A stretch of DNA of 64,000 bases from Brevibacterium album DSM 18261 (GCF_000426445.1 NZ_KE384526.1:729213-793212); one strand, 5' to 3'. Shown: positions 51,342-60,584, numbered from the stretch's first letter. The notes: generated by a model not told the origin, from the sequence alone. Numbers and translations: made by a program.

Positions 51342-53060
51342 TCAGGCCTCGGCGGGAGCGAGCACGCCCTCCGGGACGAGGGATCGGACCTGGCTCACGA
51401 GCTGCCGGGTGAGCGCCGCGGGATCGGCGTCGAGGAGCTGGGCGAGCGCGGCGGCGATCTGCCCGAGCGTGAGCGAGCCGTCGCACACGCCGAGGAAGCC
51501 GGCGAGCGCGGGATCGGCCTGGAACGTCCGGGCGAGGCCCGCGCCCTGCTCGATCGTGAGCATCGTGGGGTCCTCGGCTCCGGGCCGCAGGTGCCGGTGC
51601 TCGGTGACATCGCCGGCGAGCACGAAGGCCGTCGCCTCGAGCTCCGCGTCCGTTGCCGATCCCAGCCATTCGAGCAGCCCGAGGCGCAGGTCGAGGAAGG
51701 AGGCCAGCCCCGCGGGGTTGGAGCCCGGCCCCGTCTCGATGCGGGCGAAGGAGCGGACCGGGGAGACGGCATCCGCCTCGGCCGCGAGCCGGTGCAGACG
51801 CACCCAGCCGAAGCCCACGCTCTCCACCCCGCGGGCCTCGAGATCGTCGAGCCAGGCCTCCGAGTCCGACTGCCAGCGCGGGCTCGCACGCTGCACCCCG
51901 CCGTCGCGGATCCAGGTGCGGGCGTACTCGGCGGGGCTCATCCGCTGGCGCTCGATGACCATCGCCGAGGTCGCCGCGGCCGCGGGTTCGGGTTCGCCGC
52001 CTGCGAGCTCGGGTGCCTCCGCACGGCCCTCAGCCTCCGCGCGACCCTGAGCCTCCGCGCGGGGCTCCAGCCATTCGTGCGGGAGGAGGCGCCCCTCGCC
52101 GTACTCCCAGTTGCCGAGGAAGACCGCCTGGCCTTCGGGAGCCAGGCGCGCCGGTGCGCCCTCGATGACCTCGCGCATGATCGCGTCCCCCGTCCGCCCG
52201 CCGTCGCGGTACTCGAAGCGGCCGGAGCCCTGCGGGTCCGCCCGCCGCGGGGTGATGACGAACGGCGGATTCGACACGAGGAGATCGACCGTCTCCGTGA
52301 GCGGTTCGTAGAGCGAGCCGAGCCGCAGCTCGACGGCGTCCGCGACTCCGTTGAGCATGGCGCTCAGCGCCGTGCACGCGAGTGCCCGCCGGGAGATGTC
52401 GGTGGCGATCACCCGGGCGGCGTGGCGGGCCAGGAGCACCGCCTGGATGCCGCATCCCGTGCCGAGGTCGGCCGCGAATCCCACGCGTTCGCGCGGGGTG
52501 ATCTCCGCGAGGGTCCGCCCCGCACCGCCGTAGCCGAGGACATAGTCGCCGTCGAGCGTTCCGGGCACGGTGAGCGTGCCGTGGTCGGAGGCGAGGAGGA
52601 GCGTCTCGTCGCCGGGACGCTGGCGGCGGGGCACCCCGACCGGCACCGGGTGGCACGTGAGCGCGAGGACCGAGCGGAGGGGCGCTTCGGGCACCGGGCA
52701 CTCCTCGAACAGACCCGCCGCGCACAGCTCGTCGAGGAGGTCGCCGCCCAGAGCCGCGGCGAGGTGGCGAGGCTCGACCGGCTGGTCGAGCAGGAAGACG
52801 GAGGCCAGCGCGGCGAGCGCGGCGCCGTCCTCGGCGCCCTCCGCAGCGCCGGCTCCGCGGGCGTTCCCGCAGCGCGTTCCCAGCACACGCGCACAGGCGC
52901 GCCGGGCCGGTGCCGGATCATTCGCCTCGAGCGCGGCATCCGCGTCCACGCCCCAGATGCCGCGCAGTGCGGCGGGCGTGTAGGGCGCGGCCCGCAGAGC
53001 TGCGGCAAGGCGGTCGGCAAGGTGCGGGGACAGTGAGGGAACCGGCGGGAGCGAAGTCAC
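51342..53060 (-). CDS. Class I SAM-dependent methyltransferase, N5-glutamine MTase-like
   Basis: A 572-residue protein with an N-terminal winged-helix-like domain (about 1-165), a Rossmann methyltransferase domain (about 180-340), and a C-terminal domain. The SAM loop is AADLGTGCGIQAVLLARHAARVIATDISRRAL and the catalytic motif VSNPPFVITPR (N-P-P-F), typical of HemK/RlmG-type N-methyltransferases. The C-terminal part (WVRLHR, DPALAGFLGVCDGSLTLGQI) is conserved in actinobacterial homologues near topA; the substrate is unknown. GTG start at 53060. Confidence 0.87.
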   Translation of the reverse strand: MTSLPPVPSLSPHLADRLAAALRAAPYTPAALRGIWGVDADAALEANDPAPARRACARVLGTRCGNARGAGAAEGAEDGAALAALASVFLLDQPVEPRHLAAALGGDLLDELCAAGLFEECPVPEAPLRSVLALTCHPVPVGVPRRQRPGDETLLLASDHGTLTVPGTLDGDYVLGYGGAGRTLAEITPRERVGFAADLGTGCGIQAVLLARHAARVIATDISRRALACTALSAMLNGVADAVELRLGSLYEPLTETVDLLVSNPPFVITPRRADPQGSGRFEYRDGGRTGDAIMREVIEGAPARLAPEGQAVFLGNWEYGEGRLLPHEWLEPRAEAQGRAEAEGRAEAPELAGGEPEPAAAATSAMVIERQRMSPAEYARTWIRDGGVQRASPRWQSDSEAWLDDLEARGVESVGFGWVRLHRLAAEADAVSPVRSFARIETGPGSNPAGLASFLDLRLGLLEWLGSATDAELEATAFVLAGDVTEHRHLRPGAEDPTMLTIEQGAGLARTFQADPALAGFLGVCDGSLTLGQIAAALAQLLDADPAALTRQLVSQVRSLVPEGVLAPAEA

Positions 53061-53268
53061 CGCACCAGGGTATCGAGCGGTCGAGAGCCTTCGCAGAAGG
53101 TCCGAAGGCCCTCACCCGCCGTGCGCCGGCGGTCCGGGCACCACGCGGAAGCCGCCTGATCACGGCGGACGGCCCCAGCATCTGGGCAGTGCCTCACGTG
53201 GGCCGCATCACGGTCACATTCCGTCCGCATCTCGGACACCGGGCCGGGGCACCCCGTCCCACGGGACA

Positions 53269-54030
53269 ATGGCGCCGATGAGGGAAGACACACCCGTGCC
53301 GGGCGTCTTGCGGCGGCCCGGCAGCGAAGACGCACACCGTGCGGAGGCCGGCTCCCCCGCGGGCACCGATGTGCGCCTGCGCTTCGCCCGCGGCACCGCG
53401 GCCGCGCTCGTGGCGACCTTCATCGCACTCTTCTCCCACATGGCCGGCGGCGGGACCGCACCGCCGTTCATGGGCGTGGCCGTGCCGCTCTTCTTCTCGC
53501 TCGTGGTGTGCATCGTGCTGGCCGGCTGCCGACGCTCGCTCGTGAGGATCACCGCCTCGGTGGTGCTCAGCCAGCTCGTGTTCCACTGGATGTTCACAGC
53601 CGCCGCATCGGCACAGGCGGCGCGGACGCTCAGGCAGGCGGCGGCGGGCGACCAGGCCGCCGCGCTCGGACCCCACGCCTTCCATGCGCCGCTGCCGGAG
53701 GGATTCGCCGAGGCCGCGGGCGCAGGTTCGGCGGCAGCCGTCCACGCCGGGCACTCCGGCCTGCTCATGCTGCTCGCGCACGCCGGTGCGGCCGTGCTCA
53801 CCATCGCGGTGCTGCATCGCGCCGAACGCATCCTGGCCTGTCTCCGCGACCTCCTGCGCATGGTGGGGGCGCGGCTGCGCGCGCTCGCCTCGGACGCCGT
53901 TCCGGTACCGGTCCTCTCCCCGCACCGGGGCCTCACAGGCACCCCGCTCACCCGTGTGTTCGTGCCCCTCGGGGTGCTCCGTTCGACCCATCTGGACAGG
54001 GGTCCGCCCGCCTTCGCCCTCGCCGCCTGA
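53269..54030 (+). CDS. Conserved actinobacterial membrane protein of unknown function
   Basis: A 253-residue protein with about four hydrophobic segments. The middle carries HAFHAPLP and AAVHAGHSGLLMLLAHAGAA, a His-rich segment that could bind metal. A similar protein precedes the copper chaperone/DyP genes in streptomycetes, so a role in copper handling is plausible, as inference. ATG at 53269, a second ATG three codons later. The 208-base gap upstream separates it from the divergent methyltransferase and holds no gene. Confidence 0.7.
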   Translation: MAPMREDTPVPGVLRRPGSEDAHRAEAGSPAGTDVRLRFARGTAAALVATFIALFSHMAGGGTAPPFMGVAVPLFFSLVVCIVLAGCRRSLVRITASVVLSQLVFHWMFTAAASAQAARTLRQAAAGDQAAALGPHAFHAPLPEGFAEAAGAGSAAAVHAGHSGLLMLLAHAGAAVLTIAVLHRAERILACLRDLLRMVGARLRALASDAVPVPVLSPHRGLTGTPLTRVFVPLGVLRSTHLDRGPPAFALAA

Positions 54031-54160
54031 CCGCACCGTCCTGCTGCGGCTCCGCCCGCGGCGGCACAGTTTCCACACCCCTTCTCCACCGCACGCACCT
54101 CGGGTCCTCCGAGGACGCCTCGGCGGACGCTTCGACGACCTCCTCTCGGCCCCGGCCGCC

Positions 54161-54268
54161 GAGGCCCGTCCGATGTCCGCCGCGTCCGAGGCCCGTCCGA
54201 TGCCCGCCGCGTCCGAGGCCCGTCCGATGCCCGCCGCGTCCGAGGCCCGTCCGATGCCCGCTGAGTCC
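54161..54268 (+). repeat. Four 27-base tandem repeats upstream of the PCu(A)C gene
   Basis: Units of exactly 27 bases at 54161, 54188, 54215 and 54242, with sequence beginning GAGGCCCGTCCGATG. Only units 1 and 4 carry changes. The 369-base gap (54031-54399) has no supported gene. In one frame the repeat would encode EARPMPAAS, but this frame has no start with a ribosome binding site. Confidence 0.8.
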
Positions 54269-54399
54269 GCGGCTCCCGCGTGATGCTCCGGCCCCCGCGC
54301 CCGAGGCCCGCGCGACGTCCCCTCGGACGCTCCGCCCCGCATCCCACCGGGCCCCGGTGCGTGCCCCAGCTCGTACGAACTCTCACGAAAGGCGCTGAC

Positions 54400-54996
54400 A
54401 TGCGCACACGCACACTCATGACCCTGCCCGCCGTCCTCACCGCGGCCTCTCTCATGCTCGCGGCCTGCGGCTCGGGAGAGGAGGACGGCGCCTCCGCCGC
54501 CGAGGCCCCCGCCGCCGACTCCGCCACCCTCACCGACCCCTGGGCCAAGGCCGCCGAGGAGGGCATGACCTCCGCCTTCGGCCTCGTCGAGAACACCGGC
54601 GAGGAGGAGATCACGCTGGCGGCCGTCGAATCCCCCGTCTCCGACCACGTCGAACTGCACACGACGAACGAGGACGGCTCCGGCGGGATGTCGATGGAGG
54701 AGCAGGAGGGCGGCTTCCCCATCGCCCCGGGCGAGACTCTCACCCTCGAACCCGGCGCCGAGCACATCATGCTCATGGACCTCGCGGAACCGCTCGAGCA
54801 CGGCACGACGACTGAGCTCACCCTCGTGTTCTCCGATGACTCCACGCTCGAGGTCACCGCGGACGTCCGCGATTTCGCCGGCGCCCAGGAGAACTACGGC
54901 GGCATGGAGGACGAGGACTATGCCGGGCACGGCGAGACCGCCGGGGACCACGACTCCGGCGAGGGCGATGCGCACGCGGAGCACTCGGATGAGTGA
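54400..54996 (+). CDS. PCu(A)C-type copper chaperone lipoprotein
   Basis: Extracytoplasmic Cu(I) carrier. The 198-residue precursor has a lipoprotein signal ending LAACGSG, so it is membrane-anchored. The copper site matches H-x9/10-M-x21-H-x-M: HTTNEDGSGGM then EHIMLM. The C-terminal tail is acidic and His-rich (HGETAGDHDSGEGDAHAEHSDE) and could also bind metal. ATG 54400 follows GAAAGGCG. It overlaps the DyP peroxidase gene by eight bases. Confidence 0.92.
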   Translation: MRTRTLMTLPAVLTAASLMLAACGSGEEDGASAAEAPAADSATLTDPWAKAAEEGMTSAFGLVENTGEEEITLAAVESPVSDHVELHTTNEDGSGGMSMEEQEGGFPIAPGETLTLEPGAEHIMLMDLAEPLEHGTTTELTLVFSDDSTLEVTADVRDFAGAQENYGGMEDEDYAGHGETAGDHDSGEGDAHAEHSDE

Positions 54997-56203
54997 CCTC
55001 ACCCGCCGCCGGATGCTGCTGAGCGGCGCCTTCGCCGGAGCCGGAGGCCTCGTGCTGGCCGGCTGTTCCGCCGGGGAGGGACGGGGAGGGTCAGCAAGCA
55101 CCTCGGCGGACCTCTCTCCGGAGGAGGTGCTCGCCCATGCCCCCGTCGGAACGGAGACGGTGCCCTTCCACGGCCGGCACCAGGCGGGCATCACGACGAC
55201 ACCGCAGGCCTTCGCCTCCCTCATCGCACTCGATCTGAACGACGACACCGGCCGGGAGGAGATCCGCCGGCTGCTGAGGGTGCTCAGCGACGACGCCGCG
55301 CGGCTCACGCAGGGGCGCGGCGCACTGGCGGACACGGAGCCCGAGCTCGCCTCGGCGCCGGCCCGGCTGACGGTGACTCTCGGTTTCGGCCCGGAGCTCG
55401 TGAGGCGGGTCGCGGGCGCCGAGGCGGTCCCGGGCTGGCTCCGCCCCCTGCCCGCGTTCGACATCGACGAGCTCCGTGAGGAGTGGAGCGGCGGCGACCT
55501 GCTGCTGCAGATCGCCGCCGATGACCGGGTGACGGTGGCGCATGCGGCGCGCGTGCTGGTGAAGAGCTCGCGCACCTGGACGTCCGTGCGGTGGCGGCAG
55601 CCGGGCTTCCGGCGCGCCCGCGGCTCGGAGGCCCCGGGTACGACGATGCGCAACCTGTTCGGACAGGTCGACGGGACGGTGAATCTGCGGCCCGGCGATG
55701 AGGACTTCGACGCCCAGGTGTGGGCTGCGGACGGGTGGATGGCCGGGGGCACGTCGTTCGTGCTGCGGCGCATCCGCATGGACCTCGACGAATGGGACAG
55801 GGTGGATCGCTCCGCCCGCGACAGCGCGCTCGGACGCAGGCAGTCCGACGGGGCTCCGCTCACGGGAGAGGACGAGCACGATGAGCCGGACTTCGCGGCG
55901 CTGGGCCCCCACGGGTTCCCGGTGATACCGGAGTTCTCGCACATCGCGCGGGCGCGGGGCGAGGATCCGCGGCCCACGATGCTCAGACGCGCCTACAACT
56001 ACGAGGACGAGGCCGCGGGCGAGGCCGGCCTCCTGTTCATCGCGTTCCAGGCCGATGTGGACACCGGTTTCGTGCCGGTGCAGCGGCGCCTGGACGAGCT
56101 GGACATCCTCAACCAGTGGACGACGCCGGTGGGATCGGCCGTGTTCGCTTTGCCGCCCGGCTGCGAGGAGGGCCGATTCGTGGGCGAGACCCTGTTCGTC
56201 TGA
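54989..56203 (+). CDS. DyP-type haem peroxidase, Tat-exported lipoprotein
   Basis: A 404-residue peroxidase with an N-terminal twin-arginine signal (TRRRMLLSGAFAGAGGLVLAGC), which also carries a lipobox Cys. The DyP motif GQVDG (Asp228) and the proximal haem His region EFSHIARARG mark the family; the closest group is EfeB/DtpA (Class I). In Streptomyces lividans the equivalent DtpA is encoded with the ECuC chaperone and Sco and receives copper pathway proteins. Here it overlaps the PCu(A)C gene, with no Sco gene visible. It ends before a strong bidirectional hairpin. Confidence 0.92.
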   Translation: MSDLTRRRMLLSGAFAGAGGLVLAGCSAGEGRGGSASTSADLSPEEVLAHAPVGTETVPFHGRHQAGITTTPQAFASLIALDLNDDTGREEIRRLLRVLSDDAARLTQGRGALADTEPELASAPARLTVTLGFGPELVRRVAGAEAVPGWLRPLPAFDIDELREEWSGGDLLLQIAADDRVTVAHAARVLVKSSRTWTSVRWRQPGFRRARGSEAPGTTMRNLFGQVDGTVNLRPGDEDFDAQVWAADGWMAGGTSFVLRRIRMDLDEWDRVDRSARDSALGRRQSDGAPLTGEDEHDEPDFAALGPHGFPVIPEFSHIARARGEDPRPTMLRRAYNYEDEAAGEAGLLFIAFQADVDTGFVPVQRRLDELDILNQWTTPVGSAVFALPPGCEEGRFVGETLFV

Positions 56204-56227
56204 GGCCTCTCCCCCCGAGTTGCGTCT

Positions 56228-56258
56228 GCGTACCGGCCGTGCTGCACGGCCGGTACGC
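56228..56258. terminator. Bidirectional hairpin between DyP and small membrane protein genes
   Basis: A 14-base perfect inverted repeat (GCGTACCGGCCGTG and its complement) with a three-base loop lies between two converging genes. It can terminate both. No U tract on either side. Confidence 0.8.
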
Positions 56259-56299
56259 CGACGTCACATCCGAGGTGCCCGCTGTTCCGGCAGCGTCCC

Positions 56300-56671
56300 C
56301 TATTCCGCAGGCACCCGCAGCGTCCAGAGGAGCAGGTGCGCGATCCACACCGCGACCACCGCGACCACGAACCAGCCGACGTGTGCGGACAGCGCACCCG
56401 CATCCGCACCGGGCTGCGTGAATGCCATGTCCAGGTCCACGGCGGAGAGGAGGGCGAACAGCACGCCGCCGAGGCAGGCGATGCCGGCGGTGAAACGGCG
56501 GTTGAACTCAGGCCGGTGCGCCGCCGAGGTCCAGTGGGCGTGCGCACGGCGGGAGGGGATGTTGACGAGGCCCGCGGGCACGAGCGCCACGAGACCGTGC
56601 ACGAACGCGTAGACCAGGAGGAAGACGAGCACGCCTGCGATCCCCACCGCACGCTGCAGCACCACCGCCAT
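56300..56671 (-). CDS. Small three-helix membrane protein, unknown function
   Basis: A 123-residue protein with three hydrophobic segments: near residues 7-35, 60-80 and 98-118. The loop between the first two, RRAHAHWTSAAHRPEFNRRFTAG, is basic and His-rich. The family is not recognised with confidence. ATG 56671 follows GGAGGAGGAACG. It is divergent from the helicase gene. Confidence 0.75.
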   Translation of the reverse strand: MAVVLQRAVGIAGVLVFLLVYAFVHGLVALVPAGLVNIPSRRAHAHWTSAAHRPEFNRRFTAGIACLGGVLFALLSAVDLDMAFTQPGADAGALSAHVGWFVVAVVAVWIAHLLLWTLRVPAE

Positions 56672-56761
56672 CCGGCCGTTCCTCCTCCGCGGGCATCGAC
56701 GCGGGCTCATGAGACCCTCCGCAACGACGTTATCAGCGGTGCCCGCCCTACCATTGGTGCC

Positions 56762-59224
56762 ATGAACACGCCCCAGGACCGCACGCCCGATCCCCACGGT
56801 TCGGTCCTGTTCGACACCATCACGCGGTTCCGCGAGCGTGAGGACCGGGTCACCCACGTGCGCGCTCTCCCCGCTCGCGCCGGCATCACGGCGGACTGGC
56901 CGGGCTGGCTGGACGAGGACGTGCGCCGGGCCTTCGAGGCCTCGGGCATCCCCCGGCCCTGGACCCACCAGGCCGAGGTCGCGGAGCTCGCCCACGCCGG
57001 CCGGCACGTCATCGCGGCCACGGGCACCGCCTCGGGCAAATCGCTGGGCTACCTCATGCCCGTCCTCCACTCCGCCGTCCGCGGCACAGCGCACCCCTCC
57101 GGCCGCGGCTCGGCCTCCCTCTACATCTCCCCCACCAAGGCGCTGGCCGCCGATCAGGCCGAGACCCTGCGCACGCTCGTCCTGCGGGGCCTGCGACCGG
57201 CGGCCTATGACGGCGACACCGCGCAGGCCGACCGCGACTGGGCACGCCGCCACGCCAATGTCATCCTCACGAACCCGGACATGCTCCACCGCTCGATCCT
57301 GCCCTCCCACCAGCGCTTCTCCTCCGTGCTCAAACGCCTCGACTACATCGTGGTGGACGAGGCGCACCAGTACCGGGGCGTGTTCGGCTCGCACGTGGCC
57401 CTCGTCCTCCGCCGCCTCCTGCGCCTGGCCCGGCACTACGGGGCCGAGCCCACGGTCGTCGGCGCCTCCGCGACGGCGGGCGATCCCGCCGGCGTGTTCT
57501 CCCGTCTCATCGGGGAGGACGCGGCGGCCGTCACCCAGGACGCCTCCCCGCGGGCGGCCGGATGCTTCGTGCTCTGGGAGCCGCCGCTGCTGCCCGCCGG
57601 CGGAAAGGAGGAATTCGATGCCGATCTCCTCGGGGAGGACGCGGCCGATCCGTGGGCGGAGAGCACCCCGCTGGATCCCTGGGCCGACAGCGCCGCGCCC
57701 GCACACAGGTTCGCCGCGCTGCCGCCGGAACCGACCTGGCCGGAGGTCGCCGCACGCCGCTCCTCGCTGGTCGAGACCGCCGACATCCTCGCCGACACCA
57801 CATGTGCAGGCCGCCGGGGCATCGGCTTCATCGCCTCCCGGCGCGGGGCAGAGGCACTCGCATCCATGATCAAGGACCAGGTCGCCCGCGTGGACGACTC
57901 CCTCGTGCGCACCGTCGCCGCCTACCGCGGCGGCTATCTGCCGGAGGAGCGCCGGCTCCTGGAGACGGGACTGCGCACCGGACGCCTCCTCACGGTCGCC
58001 TCGACCAATGCCCTGGAGCTGGGCATCGACATCTCCGGCCTCGACGTCGTCGCGATCGCGGGCTGGCCGGGCACGCTCGCCTCGCTCTGGCAGCAGGCCG
58101 GCCGGGCCGGACGCGCGGGGCAGGAGTGGCTGGCCGTCCTCATCGCCCGCGACGATCCGCTCGACACCTACCTCGTCAACCACCCCGAGGCCGTCTTCGA
58201 CCGCAGCGTCGACGCCGTCGTCATCGACCCGGGCAATCCCTATGTGCTGGCCGGGCACCTCTGCGCGGCCGCCGCCGAGGCGCCCCTCACCGCCGCCGAC
58301 CTCGCTCTCTTCCCCGCAGGAACGGAGGGGGTGATCGAGCAGCTGACGGAGGCGAAGATGCTGCGCAGGCGACCGGCGGGGTGGTACTGGGCGAAGGCGG
58401 AGAGCGCCGCCGGCCTCTCCGACATCCGCTCCGGGGGCGGGGGCACCGTCCGGCTCGTGGAGGCCGCGACGGGTTCGCTCCTGGGCACGGTCGATGACGC
58501 CGGCAGCCACCACCAGAGCCACCCCGGCGCGGTCTACGTGCATCAGGGCCGCACCTTCCGCGTGCTGGAGCTGGACACGGACCAGCACGTCGCCTTCGTC
58601 GAGGCCGCGAGCGTGGACTACACGACGGAGGCGCAGTCCGTCACGGAGATCGGCGTGGTCGAGACCCGGGCTGCGCGCGGCCTCCCTTCCGGGGCCGCCC
58701 TCAGCTGGGGTGTCGTGGACGTGACGACGCAGGTGACCGGCTACCGCATGCGACAGCTCGGCACGGGCGTCGTCATGGGCGAGCACCCCCTGGAGCTGCC
58801 CTCGCAGGTGCTGCGCACACATGCCGTCTGGTGGTCGGCACCCGATGCCCTCGTCGAGGCGGCCTGCGTCTCCCCCGCGGATCTCCCCGGCGCGGTGCAT
58901 GCCGCCGAGCACGCGGCGATCGGGCTGCTCCCCCTCTTCGCCGGCTGCGACCGCTGGGACATCGGCGGCGTCTCCACTGCACGGCACGCGGACACGGGAC
59001 TGGCCTCCGTGTTCGTGCATGACGGGCAGCCGGGCGGAGCGGGCTTCGCGGAGAGGGGCTACAGCGCCTTCGAGCGCTGGCAGACCGCCACGCTCGAGGC
59101 CATCGACGCCTGCCAGTGCCTGAGCGGCTGCCCCTCCTGCGTCCATTCGCCCAAATGCGGCAACGGAAACGAACCGCTGGAGAAGTACGCGGCGGTGCGG
59201 CTCCTCGCGGCCGTGCTCGGCTGA
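56762..59224 (+). CDS. DEAD/DEAH-box helicase with C-terminal DUF1998 zinc domain
   Basis: An 820-residue superfamily 2 helicase of the MrfA/YprA type, implicated in DNA repair (mitomycin-type damage) in Bacillus. Walker A is GTASGKS (Lys93), Walker B is DEAH (199-202), motif III is GASATA. Helicase C has TNALELGIDISGLD and QQAGRAGRAG. The C-terminal zinc domain carries cysteines 784, 786, 790, 793 and 799 (CQCLSGCPSC...KC). ATG 56762 is 7 bases after TACCAT, so the mRNA may be leaderless. It follows topA in the same order as in mycobacteria (Rv3649 type). Confidence 0.93.
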   Translation: MNTPQDRTPDPHGSVLFDTITRFREREDRVTHVRALPARAGITADWPGWLDEDVRRAFEASGIPRPWTHQAEVAELAHAGRHVIAATGTASGKSLGYLMPVLHSAVRGTAHPSGRGSASLYISPTKALAADQAETLRTLVLRGLRPAAYDGDTAQADRDWARRHANVILTNPDMLHRSILPSHQRFSSVLKRLDYIVVDEAHQYRGVFGSHVALVLRRLLRLARHYGAEPTVVGASATAGDPAGVFSRLIGEDAAAVTQDASPRAAGCFVLWEPPLLPAGGKEEFDADLLGEDAADPWAESTPLDPWADSAAPAHRFAALPPEPTWPEVAARRSSLVETADILADTTCAGRRGIGFIASRRGAEALASMIKDQVARVDDSLVRTVAAYRGGYLPEERRLLETGLRTGRLLTVASTNALELGIDISGLDVVAIAGWPGTLASLWQQAGRAGRAGQEWLAVLIARDDPLDTYLVNHPEAVFDRSVDAVVIDPGNPYVLAGHLCAAAAEAPLTAADLALFPAGTEGVIEQLTEAKMLRRRPAGWYWAKAESAAGLSDIRSGGGGTVRLVEAATGSLLGTVDDAGSHHQSHPGAVYVHQGRTFRVLELDTDQHVAFVEAASVDYTTEAQSVTEIGVVETRAARGLPSGAALSWGVVDVTTQVTGYRMRQLGTGVVMGEHPLELPSQVLRTHAVWWSAPDALVEAACVSPADLPGAVHAAEHAAIGLLPLFAGCDRWDIGGVSTARHADTGLASVFVHDGQPGGAGFAERGYSAFERWQTATLEAIDACQCLSGCPSCVHSPKCGNGNEPLEKYAAVRLLAAVLG

Positions 59225-59328
59225 GACCGTGGTCCTGCCGTGCCCGGCGGTGCTCGGCGGAGGCCGCGCAGCCCGGCACCCTCGGCAGACATCGCGCGCG
59301 CTGCCTGCTCGGTCGTGCGTCGCTGCAG

Positions 59329-59769
59329 TCATGGTCCGGATCTTCCGGCAACCGCTTCGGCCCGCATCACCGGCCGGCGCTCGAGCCCTGGCGCGCTCAG
59401 TGCGACCGGCACCTCCACCTCGACCTTCGCCCGCTGGAGGTCCGGCCGCACGATGCACTCGGACAGCTCGGCGCCGTTGCGCTCCGCCACCTCCTCCGCC
59501 ATCGCGCACGGGTCCGCGGTCCCTCCCTCCGTCGTTCCTCCGTCCCCCGGCCCGCTCCACGCGAGTGTCTGCGCTGCGGCGAGCGCGGCGAGGTCGGCAG
59601 CGGCATCCGCCTGCGACCGGGCACGCAGACCCATGCTCACGGCCCCCACCACGAGCACCAGCGTCATGGCGAGGGAGGCCGTGCCCAGCCCGATGACGGT
59701 GCTCGACCCCTCATCGCACCGCCGTCCTTCTGCTTCTGCCCCCGGCCCCGCGGTTGCTGTCCGGTCCAC
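59329..59769 (-). CDS. TadE/TadG-like minor pilin-type protein of the tad locus
   Basis: A 146-residue secreted or membrane-anchored protein. EGSSTVIGLGTASLAMTLVLVVGAVSMGLRARSQADAAADLAALAAAQTL is a hydrophobic helix with the alanine-rich amphipathic continuation typical of TadG-like actinobacterial proteins (Rv3654c type). GTG 59769 follows GGGGTGAGG. It overlaps nothing but follows the TadE gene by 7 bases. Confidence 0.83.
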   Translation of the reverse strand: MDRTATAGPGAEAEGRRCDEGSSTVIGLGTASLAMTLVLVVGAVSMGLRARSQADAAADLAALAAAQTLAWSGPGDGGTTEGGTADPCAMAEEVAERNGAELSECIVRPDLQRAKVEVEVPVALSAPGLERRPVMRAEAVAGRSGP

Positions 59770-59776
59770 GCCGACC

Positions 59777-60124
59777 TCACCCCTCCCGCCGCGCAGTCGC
59801 CCGAGCCCGCACCGATTCGAGCACCGGGGCGAGGCTCTCCGGCAGCGGCACTTCCACCGTCACCTCCGCGTACCGACCCTCCTCCGCGATCGTCACGCGG
59901 GCTCCCTCGCCCGCGCGCTTCCGCGCCTCACTCAGCACCTCCGAGCGCGGCTCCCCGCGCGCGGCCTCCCGGGCCGCACCGCGAGCGGCGTCCTGAGCCC
60001 GCAGCTGCGCCGATCCGACGGTTCCGGCACCCACGACGAGACCGATCACCAGCACCAGTGCGGGCATCACCATCGCGAACTCCGCCGCGGCTGCGCCCTC
60101 GTCGCGGGAACCGGCACCGCCCAT
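59777..60124 (-). CDS. TadE-like pilus assembly protein
   Basis: A 115-residue pseudopilin. DEGAAAAEFAMVMPALVLVIGLVVGAGTVGSAQ is the TadE signature with the conserved Glu in a helix after a glycine-rich processing site. It starts one base after the DUF4244 stop. It lies inside the tad locus between DUF4244 and the TadG-like gene. Confidence 0.87.
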   Translation of the reverse strand: MGGAGSRDEGAAAAEFAMVMPALVLVIGLVVGAGTVGSAQLRAQDAARGAAREAARGEPRSEVLSEARKRAGEGARVTIAEEGRYAEVTVEVPLPESLAPVLESVRARATARREG

Positions 60125-60125
60125 G

Positions 60126-60392
60126 TCAGGCGCCGCCCAGACCCAGCGCGCCCGTGATGACCCCGGTGATCATCTCCCGGAGCGGGTCGCTCTTGAGGAC
60201 CACCACGAGCAGCGCGGCGAACCCGCATGCCGCGAGTGTCGTGATCGCGTATTCAGCTGTGGTGGCTCCTGTGTCATCGGCCAGGCACTCCCGCACGCTC
60301 GCCGGTGACACCACCGCACGCCCGTGGTCTGCGGTAGGCCCGGCGGGAGTCTCAGCCTCGACCCTCCCATTCGTCCTGTCCTCGATCTCCAT
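60126..60392 (-). CDS. DUF4244 (Flp pilin-like) protein of the tad locus
   Basis: An 88-residue protein whose C-terminal half reads DDTGATTAEYAITTLAACGFAALLVVVLKSDPLREMITGVI. The G-A-T-T-A-E-Y motif and hydrophobic helix are the Flp-type pilin core, as in mycobacterial Rv3656c. It is the probable major subunit of the tad pilus. ATG 60392 has GGGAGGGAAG upstream. Confidence 0.87.
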   Translation of the reverse strand: MEIEDRTNGRVEAETPAGPTADHGRAVVSPASVRECLADDTGATTAEYAITTLAACGFAALLVVVLKSDPLREMITGVITGALGLGGA

Positions 60393-60584
60393 CGCTCTTC
60401 CCTCCCCACCGCGGGCCGGCCGCCCGCCGTGCATTCGGTCATCGGCCCCGTTCGGCGCCGTGCCATCGAGACTGGGGCGAGCGAGAGCGAGAGGGAAGAC
60501 CCCTCCTCGATCTGTGGACGGCGTTCCAGCGGTCCACAGCCGGAGGTGCGCAGAGCCGGAGGCGATGAGCCCCCGCCTGTGACC

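Noticed and set aside
46650-53036. A 2,128-codon open frame on the plus strand
   Set aside because: It runs antisense through tmk, the lipoate ligase gene, topA and the methyltransferase. The translated product is Arg/Gly/Ala/His-rich without domains, as expected when stops are rare in GC-rich DNA.
53684-54283. A 199-codon frame covering the 27-base repeats
   Set aside because: It overlaps the membrane protein gene in another frame, has no ribosome binding site, and the non-repeat part is Arg/Pro/Ser-rich without a known domain. A short peptide starting inside the repeats cannot be excluded.
56300-59560. A 1,086-codon leftward frame across the helicase gene
   Set aside because: Only its last 123 codons (56300-56671) have a ribosome binding site and helical segments. 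The rest is antisense to the helicase, whose motifs are intact.
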